A stretch of DNA of 64,000 nt from Dioscorea cayenensis subsp. rotundata (taxonomy: Eukaryota > Streptophyta > Magnoliopsida > Dioscoreales > Dioscoreaceae): assembly GCF_009730915.1 (NCBI RefSeq), contig NC_052473.1:18496100-18560099 (forward strand), given 5' to 3'. Positions 34,675 through 46,699 of the stretch are shown one piece after another. The notes beneath the pieces were generated by a model that was not told the DNA's origin, did no database searches, and saw only the letters and a program-made list of their open reading frames with translations. The translations under genes were made by a program, and so were the position numbers. Each line of letters opens with the position of its first letter. Positions within the stretch are counted from its first letter, which is position 1.

Positions 34675-37094
34675 CCCCCACAAAAAAAAATACTCAAAAA
34701 ATCGAGAAAAATATGGAGAAAACCGATCAATGATGGAATTGCCCTGGATGATAAGATTGAGGAAACAAGAATTGAAATTCCATTGAAATTTGGGGGAATT
34801 GCGAAATTGGGGATGAACTTTCTTTGATATTGTGGATAGATAAGATCGGAGGGACGAGAAGAAATCTGAGAATTTATTTATTTATTTATTCTAATTTATA
34901 TATTTTTGTCGTTTTTATTATAAATAAACTTTGTATCATTATCTTCTCAAATTAAATATTAAAATAATATTTATAAATAAAATTTTGAAGAAAAAAGAAA
35001 AGAAAAAAAAAAACCTAAAAATTAGAGTCTGTAATTAAAAATGAGGGCTTTTATAACATTTTGGCTTTTCATTGGCTTAACCACTTGAAAAGCAGATAAA
35101 AAAACAAAATAATCATAATAATAGAGATTTTAAAAAAATAAAAAACAGATAAAGAAAAAGAAAAAAACATAAAACAACTTAATTAATAGTAGATCATGAT
35201 TGAGCCCAGTTTTACATTGCAATTCATAGCCCAATTTTTCAAATAATTGGGCCACTTATATATTCTTTCAACTTCACATACTTTGTTAAATATAACATTT
35301 TGGATTTCTGCCCGTTTATGAGTAATCATATTTTTATTTTTAAATAGAAATAAAACAATTACTGTAAAAGGTCCATTCTTTCAAAATTGGGCTATGAATT
35401 GGAATGTAAGATAAGTTTTTTTCAACTTATATATTCTTTTCAATTTCACCTCTCGTAATCTCTTTAATTATAGTTTTTTTTTTTTTACAAAGATGATAAG
35501 TACCAAATCAAAGAACAGATAAGTATCGAGACGCACTATTTATAATGACTTGAATAATTTTTTAAGAATAAACCCATTACCATGTAACTCTTAAAGAGAG
35601 TACGAGAGGTATTCCTCACACAAAATTTTCACAAGAGATTAAAGAGTTCTTGGCTTTATAGTTTTTGTCAAAACTAACTTGCATATAACTTTAGTTTGTT
35701 AGTTATATAGTTTGAGTTAATAATCTCATTATTATATTTAGTTTTAAATAACTAAGTGACAATACATAATCTAAAAAACAAGGATACAATTGTTCATTAA
35801 TATAGCCATATGTTCACTTCTTTAATTTTGTTTTTGGATAATTAAAATTATCGTTTTGATATTTATACACAAAGCAGTGTCATGTGTAGCTAATAATTTT
35901 TCATGAATATGGTTTAATATTTCGTAATTCCCTCCCCTAGTAATTTTTATCTTAAACATGTATTTTGATGAAAGAATACATTTAGAACTTATAAATAACA
36001 AAGAGCACATAATCTATTCATATTGCTAAAAGTTCTGAAGCATCCAAACACAAATATATTTACAATTTTTCATTTATATATGTTAAATTTTAGCTTTAAT
36101 TTTTTTCTCTTTCGCGTTGTGTTTAACATATATGTCAAAAACTTATACATATATGTTAAATTTAAGTTTTAGTTTTTTTAATATTTGTTTTAGATTTGAA
36201 TAGTTTACCAACTCTAATTATTACATAGCATTTTATCTACAATAACATAAAATGTTTTAAAAAGTTAAATAAAAAAGTCAAGAAATTTTTGTCAAAGATC
36301 TTAAAAAGATTTTTGGTGGTACATGAAAGTCTCACATTTTAAATATTTGTTTAATGCGTTAAAAACCAAACATTTTTTTTTAAACAGACGATAAATTTTT
36401 ATTTCTATCATATAAGTGTGGATTATTGTCATCGGGTCCCTTACGTAGAGTGTTCGTCTCGAGTGTCGAGCGTGGCTCCCCGAGTTTGATCCCCATCTCG
36501 CGTAAGGTGAGGGCACGATTCAGTGATGAGCGCGGTTCCCCCACGTGTTTGTCCTGGGTTCCGGCGTTTGTCACTTTTCTAAAAAAAATAAAAATAATAA
36601 TAATAATAATATTATTTATGAGTTAATTACTTCTATGATGATTTGAATTCTCACAATTGTGTACATCACACGAAATATTTATTTTTTATGACACTAATCA
36701 TTTAAACTACTTAGTTTTAGTAAATTAAATATTTTTAAAAAAAATAAAAAAAATATATACTTTTTTACCAGTAATTAAAAAAACAAGTATTTATTGTCAT
36801 TGACATAAAGATAAAAATGATTGTCATCCCACTCACCATTCTTTGTCATATTATTATGTACATGTCGTTCTCCGAGAACTCATTATTTACACGTGAGAAA
36901 AATAACCATGGTTGGATATGCGACACTTTTAGTCAAATCATGCATCTCTCTTACCGTATTTAGTTAATTCGACCTCGTTTAAATTTATTGTTCAAAGTGG
37001 AATGGACCAAATCCACTCCCTTTTGTGCAACCTTTTTCTTTTCTTTCTAATTAAATAAACGTGAAAATATTACAATTCTGATCCATTGTATTTA

Positions 37095-37127
<33 letters not shown>

Positions 37128-40100
37128 ATGTGGAAAATAAACTAATATTCAATTATTGTAAATAAAGTATAACATATTTGTCAATTATGTAAACGTTTTA
37201 TCCATATTTTTATAAATTCACATATATTTTTCTCTTTCATCTTTAATTACTACAATTATATATATAAATATACATATATATGATAAAAATCAGAGACGTG
37301 TAAATGAAAAAACACACATAACATGTTCTTCAAGTAAATAAGATTTTATTTAAAACTTGAAAATTGAACAAAAAGAAAATTAAAACACACATATATGTAG
37401 CTGTAATGTTCTATTCGTGCAAGTAAGATCATCAAATATTTTTGTTATGGAAAGGGATATGTTGTATTTAACCCATCAATAATAAGTGCATGCAGATATA
37501 CTCACTGTAAGGTTTTATAATGTTTTATATAACTTAGAATTTAAAGTTTAGAGTTTAAAATTAGGGTTTATAGTTCAAGCAGGTAAAAATAAAATAGATG
37601 CCAACTTGACAACCATTTCATTTGAAAAAACTATTCAGGAGTATTATATATATATATATAACATTGTTCTTTATTTTTTTAAAGAAAATAATTAAATGAC
37701 GTGGTAAGGGTAAATCTGTAAAAAAAAAAAACAATATAAAGTTGTTCCCACCACTAAAGGGCTTTTGATCTAGTGCTACTGGTTTCACTGCAAATGCATC
37801 TTATTATGATTTTCATTGTCCAAAGTTTAAAACATTGACTTTTTGGTACTAATAATGGATCTTAATTGTGAAAATGAGCTTGCAGTAGAATCCCCAAGTC
37901 CATGAATGAGATGATCAATTTCTGGTGTTGTGTATATTCTTGATATTAGAAATTAATCAGAATACCGCATATGACATCTAAACATCTAAATATGTCGTAT
38001 TATAAAACCAGAGTAAGACATCTATTATGTCACATTAATTAAACAATTAATAGATAGTGAAAAAATGATCACTTATCTCCAAGCTACAACCATAACAAAT
38101 TAGACAGGACAAAAAAAAAAAAAGAATTAAGATCTGCATTTAAAGAAACCAAAAGTTTAACCAATCTATCCCGCTCTCTGCCGTTGATGGGGCTGAATAT
38201 TTTTGAGAATATTAGATCAGAGACCCGCTGTTGTACTATATATATAATCTTACCATCAAATAATTAGCTCCACTTAAAATTTAAATAAATTATTGTCCAA
38301 AATGTCAATTAAAATTTATAATTTTATTAAATAAAATCATGGGCCACGTTACCTTGTTTGAATTCATATTGGATTAATATCATTCAGAATATTAATTAAT
38401 TATAATATTAATTATATTGTCAATGACAATGGAAGAAAAAAATAATAATAATAATAATAATAATAATAATTGCCCACAAATCTCGTGTCCTTATCACTGA
38501 TTATTCTGCCATTAGGCAATGATGATGACGGCATCCGATGACGTCTTTTGGCATTGATCACGTGAGAGCATTTAAAAAGCAAGCCCTCCTCCACTAGTGG
38601 CAATTCAACACGTGTCCGAATGCGGACCCCACTATACCAACTCCAACAATTCTCCGTGGACTTTAAGTCATGGTCAACGATCAAGAGTCAGGTTCAAGCG
38701 CCTCCAACGGAACAGTAACACCGATTATTATCAGAATTAATTAAGAAAATAATATAATTTCTTTTTATTTTAATTAAGGTTTATATAAAAAAAATTTTGA
38801 ATTTATCTTGTTTTTAAATAATATAACTATATCAAATATAGTAGTAATATAGATAACAATCATAATACTATTAAGTTCTTTTTTTAACATTTGATCCAGT
38901 GACTTTAAAACTAATGATTTAGACAAATCTGTCATGAAATACTTTGTTTAGAACCGGATAAAAAAAAATTAAATTTAAAATATTTATTTTGATTAATTAA
39001 AATTATGTAATTAATTTATCACAACAAATTAATTTTCACTGTAAATTATTCACTTTATTATATAGGTCCAAATGAAGGTGCATGGAAGCATGAATTTCTG
39101 GTAATTAAGAAGAAATAATTTTATAATATTATTTATGCAGGCACATGCAGCACACACTAGCAGAATGAATTGGGGGACCAAGTATGAAGAACAGATACAA
39201 TTGAAAGTAATAGTTGGCCGGTGCTGTTGACTAGTCAAAGCTGCCACCAAGTGGTTTTGACTAAGCTCTCTTGAGTCTTTCTCTTGACCCCTCATATTTT
39301 TATATTTAATATATATATATATATATATCTTCTAAAATCCTACTACTCCATATGGTATCATATTGCGAAAATAACATACATAGTCTTATAACATAGAACA
39401 ATAAAAACAATGAAGGAAAAAGGTGAGATTTTGAAATTTTTTTTTAACTAAATTAGAAAAAATAAATAAATAAATAAATAAACACCACTCCTTGGAATAT
39501 ATAGTTGTAGGATGTTATTTTAGGGTTATTTCTCTAACTCTAGTGTCACTATGGATAAGTGGATTACCCTGACATTCTCGTATTTTTATTTTTGTAAAAA
39601 TCAGATCTTCAGTTATATTTTATCTCATCTTGATAAGTCAACTGTAAATTTTAGTCAACTTGTTCATTTTTTATATTTTATGTTTTATCAATCTATATCA
39701 AATATATATATATATATAGAGCAAGTAGGGTCATTTTGACAAATTCTCACATCTAAACTAAGACATAAAATATATATATATATTTGTTTTGCTGTTTTCA
39801 TTTTAATTTTAATTGTTTTATTTTAATTATAATTTTTTTTTTAAAAAAAATTTGTCATTCATTATAAAAACTAGCTGAAATGGTCATAGAAAAAATAATG
39901 TAACAAAACACAAAATCTAATTGAATGGTTTGAAAACAAATAAGAAAATGTTGCTTTAGCTTGACCACCTCACAAAAAAAACATCAGCCTTGAAATGCAA
40001 AAGTGGACGGTGATAAAGACTTAATTCTTATAAGCATTTGTTTTCCAGTTATTGGGCAGCATTACTTTACAAAAGCTTTTACACATTGTCATCAATTTGA

Positions 40101-41517
40101 ACAATTTTGATGTACTTTTTCAAATATATATATATTTAAAAAAAGAATAAAACGAATGGTTGCCACGGGATAAGAAATAAAGACGATAGATACTAAAATC
40201 AACTTATTGAAGACTTTGAAACTTTGACTAAATGGATCAATAATCATTTACTTTTTTTTATAATGTAAATAATGAAATTTCATCAAAAATTCTAATTTCA
40301 TAAAAAAACTCGCTGATGTTTTTAAAAATAGTTATATGAATTGTTTTTTTTTTTTGTTCGAAATAAATATATCATGTTAATTAGACATGTGCCACACATT
40401 TGAAGATAAATAATTTATATGCAATTTTATTATTATGTAAAATTTTTCTGGTTGTTTAATGAGATGTTTGTGTATGTAAAACCTTTTTTTATATGTATTT
40501 AAATCATAAAAAGCATTTATTTATTTATTTATTTTTAAACAAACCATTTAAATTTTAATTTTAATTTAGGATAAAATCAGCATTTTATAATTTTAATTAA
40601 TTTTTTTTTATGAAATGAACATTCTCACCAATGACAAAAGTGCAAGTGCTTGAAATTACATGGAAGCATACAAAAACTTTTAGAATCAAACTTTATATCT
40701 TTTTAAAAAACAAGAAGTAGAAAAAATAAATAAATTAATTAACGTATTCCGCTCCCTCCCTTACCACTTTTTCTTGTTTTTTTTTTTTTTTGAGACAAAT
40801 TAAGATCAAAAGAAGACCAAGAGAATGAAAGAGAAAGACTACAAAATGAAAATACAAAAAATGTTTCTTTCACAAAACAATGATAAACATGTACAAATCC
40901 AGCACACAATACATAAAGTTTTCACACAAATTCAGTATCTTCACAATACATCTATATAGAAGATATGCTCATGAGATGCATTATTTACTGAGAATATTTG
41001 TTGATATCATTTAATGACTAATATTTATACAAATATTGTGTAGAGTTATTATGTATGATTATTGTTTGGCATTATTGTATATTGTAGCTGTTGAATTTGA
41101 ATTCAATAGTTATTATGGATATTTCTATTCATCAATGTCTTGTTTGTAACCTCTACTTGACCATTGCCTTGGGTGAGGATTAATGATAAAATAAAAAGTA
41201 ATCCCAGTCACATAAGATTTAAAATTTAAGAATGTCAGTAGAAGATAGATTGTCATATGTATATATATATATATATATATAATAAAAAAATGATAATAAT
41301 GTAATTACTTATTAAAAAAATAATGTAATTATATTCTGAGTCTTTACGCGGAGTTATAGAAAGCTAAATTAAAAGTCAAATCAACTCTATCTTTGTGTAT
41401 GTGACCAATTTTCTCTCTCCCTCTCTTCTAACTGTACCAATCTGTCTCTCGCTCTTTGTTGTGTTCATATATATATATATATATATATATGGCCATCATC
41501 TCGGTGGTATTCCATAT
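34675..41517. other. long AT-rich intergenic spacer
   Basis: About 6.8 kb with no gene I can support. The first 150 bp should be the GATA gene leader. Contains one SINE copy (36420-36580), (ATA)n at 38441-38470, several (TA)n tracts, and poly-A/T runs. A somewhat less AT-rich patch at about 38470-38730 and another at 39140-39300 show no coding or structural signature. Confidence 0.55.
36420..36580 (+). mobile_element. tRNA-type SINE copy
   Basis: A GC-rich island of about 160 bp in AT-rich DNA, ending in an A-rich and (AAT)n tail. A B-box-like GAGTTTGATCCCC lies at 36482-36494, with a weak A-box-like segment about 40 bases upstream. The 3' part (AAGGTGAGGGCACGATTCAG, then CCCCCACGT and CCTGGGTTCCGG) lines up with the copy at 50292-50460, supporting one SINE family. 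Target duplications are not clear. Confidence 0.6.
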
Positions 41518-41525
41518 TATAAATA
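41518..41525 (+). promoter_or_regulatory. candidate TATA box of the bHLH gene
   Basis: TATAAATA about 68-75 nt upstream of the ATG at 41593, with a C-rich segment (CACAACCCCCAGCTC) just after it where transcription could start. Confidence 0.5.
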
Positions 41526-41592
41526 TCCACACAACCCCCAGCTCTTTTCCTCTCACTTTGAGCTCATCTTCACTAGTTAATTAAAGAGAAGG

Positions 41593-41664
41593 ATGGAGGG
41601 GTATGATGACTACCAATATTGGCCTTTCTTTGACAATGATCATGATCAGTTTGTTGAAAGGTAT

Positions 41665-41701
<37 letters not shown>

Positions 41702-43410
41702 TAAACGTTTATGTTTCTTAATATTTATTTATCATTAATTTAATAATTAAATATTTTGAATTTATTCATCAAAATTAGTTTGGCATTTGATGAGGAGCAA
41801 CAACCAATATTCTCACACTCACAGTGTTATGACTCAAGCTCACCGGAAGGTGGTGGCGCTTCTCCCCCCTCCTCCGCCACTAAAAACATCGTCATGGAGA
41901 GAAACCGTCGCCGTAAACTCAACGATCGTCTTTATGCTCTTCGCAGTCTTGTACCTACTATCACCAAGGTATTCAATAATATATATATATATATATGTAT
42001 ATTATATGTATGTATGTATATGTGATTGATTAATTTACTGATTGAGTTTACGTGGGTGCATGCATGGTTGATTAATTAGTTGGATAAGGCTTCAATAATC
42101 AAGGATGCAATTGATTACATTAAAGTGCTTCAAGGACAAGAGAAACAGATGCTGGCAGACATGAACGAGACATTGAAACTTTCAGAGAGAGAAGACAAAG
42201 GAAAGCTTGTTATTACTGATGAGATGCAGGTCCTTACTGTAAACCCATTTTTGATTATTAATCCCAGCAAGAAGCCAAGAACTAAGATAATGAGAAGCTC
42301 TTCTTATTCCCCTTCTTCTTCTGCTGCTGTAGTTTCTCCAACCATTGAAATCATTGAGGTAATTAATTAAAATTAAATTCAGTGCTAGTTTGTTTAATTA
42401 ATAATTAATTGTGATAATTAATTGATGATGATGATGATGATATATATATATTGGGTGCATGCAGTTGAGAGTGTGTGAGTTTGGAGAAAGATGCATGAAT
42501 ATAAGCGTTACTTGTAACAAGAAAAGAGATACTTTGGTTAGGGTTTGTGAGGTCTTTGATTCACTAAACCTCAAAGTCATCACTGCCAACTTCACTGCTC
42601 TTTCTAGCACTCTCTTGCATACTCTCTTTGTTGAGGTACTCTCTCTTAATTTTCATGAAAATTAAACATATTATTATCTATATATAATTCACAACAAATT
42701 AATATATACATCAATATTCATATTTACTAATTCAGTTGATGAGATGTGTATTAATTTATTGGTCACTATAATTAATGTTTTCTTTTTTAATACATACTAG
42801 CTAGTTCATTTTAATTATCTAGGTTTAACCATTGTAGTGATTGAAGGAATATTGATGAGGAACATAAATAGAAAGAGAGGTCCCTTTTTCTCATTTTAAA
42901 ATTCCAGTTCAGCTAACAGTTCACAAAAGTTAAAGAGGTTCACATAGATGTTGATTGAAGGCATTGCTATGAACTAAGATTTAATACAAAAAATTGTTAT
43001 AGAATTTATGTATATGTTTTATGCTTAGAATCTATGGCTGCTGTTTTATTTATTTATTTATTTATTTAGCACGTTTGTCACATGATTTGCTTTGCCCAAT
43101 TACGATCAATAGTTTTTAAATTGATTTTCTTTCCCTTGATGGGAATTGTTTTATCAAGTCAAAAAGGCTTAAGATCTAATGCTTTTTAATTAGTGCTTTT
43201 CAGTGCCAAAAACACATGTTAAGATTCTGTTTAACACGCTTTAATCTTGCTTTAGATGTTGTGTTTGTTTGCTCCTTTGTCACCACATTAAGACTAATGC
43301 CACCCAAACCAAGCTGAGCCCGGCCCGAGTCCAAGCCCGGAAAATTGTTGGCCCACAATGTGTACTAAGCACCAAGATTAATTGATCATGTTGATTTTTG
43401 ACAACCATTG

Positions 43411-43442
<32 letters not shown>

Positions 43443-43706
43443 TAAGAATTTAAGAGAATCTTTTCAAAGTGGCAAAACATAACAAATGCGTGGATAGATT
43501 TGATTTCTTTTTATTTTGGTAATTTGTCTATATCATGCTAAATCACATGATGATGAATTGACTTTTTTTTTTTTTTTGGTTTGCTAAAATTTGTGATTAT
43601 TTGACTGTAGATTGATGGGATGAACTGTTATCAAATGGAGAAGATGATTAGATCCGCCATTGAAGAGGTTGATAATGCAACAAGTCCTATGAGTATGAGT
43701 TGTTAA
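41593..43706 (+). CDS. bHLH transcription factor, bHLH35-like, with C-terminal ACT-like domain
   Basis: Five exons, 41593-41660, 41779-41968, 42080-42358, 42465-42635 and 43611-43706 (804 nt, 267 aa), all in frame with GT-AG borders. A nuclear DNA-binding regulator; bHLH proteins bind E-box sites as dimers. Seen: a short acidic, aromatic N terminus; the basic helix-loop-helix domain at about residues 58-107 with [20 protein letters not shown], an intron exactly in the loop, then [17 protein letters not shown]; a Ser/Pro-rich linker; and exons 4-5 forming an ACT-like fold ([20 protein letters not shown], then [13 protein letters not shown]) used for dimerisation. The order and the loop intron match the bHLH35/bHLH27 group, inferred by pattern. 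Glu63 and Arg67 in the basic region support E-box binding. The last intron is long (975 bp), and four of the surroundings are (TA)n-rich. Confidence 0.9.
41670..41699. repeat. (TA)n microsatellite in bHLH intron 1
   Basis: About 30 bp of alternating TA, starting 10 bases after the exon 1 donor. Confidence 0.85.
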
Positions 43707-44339
43707 AGAAGATAACAACAACAATCTATTGAAGATTCATAATCTTATTAATTATTATAAGTTTTCCTTATATTTTTTTTCATTCCATTTTAGTTGGAGT
43801 TTATGATCTGGTTTTGAACCCTTGTGTGTAAATTAATTATGTCTCAATTTCGTGTACTACTACTTCCTTTTAAATGCAACTTAAGAGTATTTGTGATTAA
43901 TATAAAACCGGTAAGCCGGTATGCCTTTCTCTATATGAAGTAAAAGCTCAATGAATAAATATTTGATAGATTAATAATTTTGATTCAATAATATATATAT
44001 ATATATATATATATTTGGTCCAAACTCGGATCAATATTCTATATATAGATTGAAGAGACTATAAATATATTTTTTTAACCTATGGGTGTCTTATTCTTCA
44101 CAATTTTATTTAAAAATCATTTTTTCTTCTAATCAAATTTTACAATGTTAAAACTAATTTATAAAGGTTATTGTCTTTACATTAATATTCCAAACGGTAT
44201 TGATAAAATTAATAACATTGGATATATCAATTTTTTCCCCCATTTGTTTTTACTACTTAATTGTATAAACTATAAAAACTCCCTTTAAATTAATAAATCA
44301 CTCTTTTATTAATATTTGAATATATGTAAGAGAAAAAAG
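43707..44339. other. bHLH 3' flank and AT-rich spacer
   Basis: Includes the 3' untranslated region of the bHLH gene and a (TA)n tract at about 43990-44012. No other feature seen. Confidence 0.6.
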
Positions 44340-44780
44340 TATTCTGCGAACGTTTATAAAAGTCCACAGTTGATAACAGAGGTGATTTTTTTTTTATAGT
44401 GTCAGTAGAAATAGGGTTTAACGGTTGTGATTTGTTTAATTGATGTACAAATAATAGATTGAACTGTTTAGATTAAAACACTGTGTACCCACGTTTTTAG
44501 AGCAAAACACTGTTCAACCCATTTTTACTGTACACTATTTAGAAACAATACTCCGAATATTATTTATCCCACTTTTAACTATGCTTTACAGTAATTACTG
44601 TATATTCATAATTAAGAAACCGTTATATCTCAATCCAACGGTCTAACTAAATGTTCATAAATTAATAATCTATGGACGTTTACAATAATTACTGTGTATT
44701 CATAATCAAGAAACCGTTATATCTCAATCCAACAGTCTAACTAATTTTCATAAATTAATAATCTATGAATGTTTACAATG
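44340..44780. mobile_element. MITE-like element with internal tandem duplication
   Basis: Left end reads CTGCGAACGTTTATA; right end, reverse-complemented, TGTAAACATTCATAGA, a weak inverted repeat. The interior shares CTGTTTAGATTAAAACACTGT-like wording and CATTTTTACTGT with the element at 4999-5356. A unit of about 94 bp occurs twice in tandem (44592-44685 and 44686-44778): both have CAAGAAACCGTTATATCTCA (AAGAAACCG...) and TAAATTAATAATCTATG with few differences. No coding capacity. Confidence 0.5.
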
Positions 44781-45258
44781 GATTCAACCTCTCTCTCTCT
44801 CTCTAGATATATATATTATAATTTTAAGTTTTCAGTTGCTTTTCTGAAAGCATGTTATGCATCAATCAATGTATTTTTTGGGTATGGATTAAATTATGCC
44901 ATTGTAAAAATATCTGACAAGAACACTCAGAAAGAAAAAAAACCTAGCTCTGAGTTCTGATGATACAAAGATTTTATTGTTTTATGTGTTTAGCGTGCGC
45001 TGGGAAATAAAACTTGGTTGTGTTGTTTAGTCAATATTTTCGCCTATCTTTCATGTCAAATTTGAAACTGATGTTTTTGAAGATAATAATTAATCATGCA
45101 GAAAATTCAAAAATGAACTCAGAATTTGAGACACACTGGTTTGATGTTTGTCACTTTGCTTGCAAAGTCAATAGAAAGGTATTTTGTTTCCAGATTTGGG
45201 AGCAAGATACATAACATGAAAAATAAGGATGTCACTCTTGAGCAAAGTTGCAAGAATT
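44781..45258. other. spacer left of the copia element
   Basis: No gene supported. A short (CT)n lies at about 44791-44805. The last bases before the LTR (AATT at 45255-45258) are part of the target duplication. Confidence 0.55.
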
Positions 45259-45508
45259 TATTGGAAGAAGATACTCAAATATCCTCCTAATTTGCATACA
45301 TATTCACTTCCTTCTTTGAATATTGCTTTCTTAGTTTAGCAGTCCCATGATTAGAAATTATAGCTGTATAAGCTTATGTTCAGGCTATTTTAATGTTATA
45401 TCTTCCTATGTATATTCATGTATTCTCCTATATATAAAGTGTATCTATGTACATGTTGATTATGAATAATAACTTTGTTTCTTCTTCTCCCAAGTTTTAT
45501 TTTCTTCT
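45259..45508 (+). repeat. 5' LTR of the copia element
   Basis: 250 bp, starting TATTGGAAGAAGATACTC and ending TTTTATTTTCTTCT. Includes CTATATATAAAG (about 45429-45440), a likely TATA box for the element's transcript. Same length and sequence as 49861-50110. Confidence 0.93.
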
Positions 45509-45524
45509 TGGTACCAGAGCAGTG
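45509..45524 (+). promoter_or_regulatory. primer-binding site (initiator Met tRNA)
   Basis: TGGTACCAGAGCAGTG, immediately after the 5' LTR. It resembles the plant TGGTATCAGAGC site complementary to the 3' end of initiator methionine tRNA, with C for T at one position. Confidence 0.85.
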
Positions 45525-45547
45525 ATCCCATTTTTTTTTTTTTTATC

Positions 45548-46699
45548 ATGGATGACAAAGGAAGAAGTGATTCATCTAATTCATCAAAGGAGGTGGTTGC
45601 TGTATCTTCATCAGGCATGACCACAGAAAGTGACGTCAATATGTCTCAAAAATTAACTTCAATTTTGTTGAATGAATTCAACTATCTACCTTGGTCAAGA
45701 GCAGTAACTATTGCTCTTGGTGGGAGATCAAGATTGGGATTAATCAATGGCAAAGAAGAAGCCCCATCTATTGAGTCACAGGGATATGAGTCTTGGTTGG
45801 CAAAAGACCAGATGGTTATGTCATGGATCCTTAACTCAATGGAGCGTAATATTGCAGAAATATTCAGCTATTCTGCATCTTCCTTGGATTTGTGGGAAGC
45901 TGTTCGTGACATGTATGGTAATCAAAACAATTCTGCCCGTATTTTTCAAATTCAGCAAGATATTGCTAATCTTCGTCAAGATGGAAAATCTTTTGTTAAT
46001 TTACTGGGGAGGTTAAAAGGTTTGTGGAATGAATTGGAAGTTTATCGCCCTCATTCTATTGACCCAATTGTCTTGCGGAAAAGGACTGAAGAAGATCGTG
46101 TTTTTCATTTATTAGCCAGCCTTGGTCCTGACTTTGAGGATTTCAGGCGCCATGTTTTGATGAATTCTGACTTGCCATCCTTAAAGAGTGTCTGTGCCTC
46201 AATTCAACGCGAAGAAGTTCGTCGAAAGATTATGTCAGGTGGTACCACAACCAACGCTCCAGAAGTACGTGCTTATCTCAGTCACCTGCCGGTTGACCAA
46301 AGAAACTACAAAGGCAAGCGTCCAGATCTGAAGTGTGATTATTGTAAGTCCATTGGACATACAATGGATCGATGTTGGAGTCTTCACCCAGATTTGAAGC
46401 CTAAATTTACAAAGGACAAGAAGGGAGGAAATCAAAAACCAGTTCCTAATCGCAGGGCTCATGTGGCTACTCACACTATTGAATCTTTCCGTTCTAATCC
46501 CATTACTTTGCTTAATGACTTTGCCAGCTACTTACAAGAGAAGAATGGTCAGGGATTAATCCAAGATAGAACCACAAATCAAGGACATGATGAGTCAACT
46601 GGACCAGCTGCACTTCTTAGCAAATTTGCTAATTTTTTGACTGATGTAAACAATGAAAATAGCCAAGGTATTTTTCACGCCTTTTATTACAGACATTAG
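45548..46699 (+). CDS. gag: copia gag polyprotein (nucleocapsid part)
   Basis: 383 codons, open from its ATG to a TAG at 46697. Gag forms the particle that packages the element's RNA in the cytoplasm. Seen: an N-terminal gag region of the plant copia type (NYLPWSRAVTIALGG, residues about 46-60; SWILNSMERNIAEIF), and a zinc knuckle CDYCKSIGHTMDRC (CX2CX4HX4C) around residue 262. In intact plant copia elements gag runs on in the same frame into protease; here the frame ends before the protease motif, which continues in another frame. So gag itself is probably still makeable. Confidence 0.88.
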   Translation: MDDKGRSDSSNSSKEVVAVSSSGMTTESDVNMSQKLTSILLNEFNYLPWSRAVTIALGGRSRLGLINGKEEAPSIESQGYESWLAKDQMVMSWILNSMERNIAEIFSYSASSLDLWEAVRDMYGNQNNSARIFQIQQDIANLRQDGKSFVNLLGRLKGLWNELEVYRPHSIDPIVLRKRTEEDRVFHLLASLGPDFEDFRRHVLMNSDLPSLKSVCASIQREEVRRKIMSGGTTTNAPEVRAYLSHLPVDQRNYKGKRPDLKCDYCKSIGHTMDRCWSLHPDLKPKFTKDKKGGNQKPVPNRRAHVATHTIESFRSNPITLLNDFASYLQEKNGQGLIQDRTTNQGHDESTGPAALLSKFANFLTDVNNENSQGIFHAFYYRH

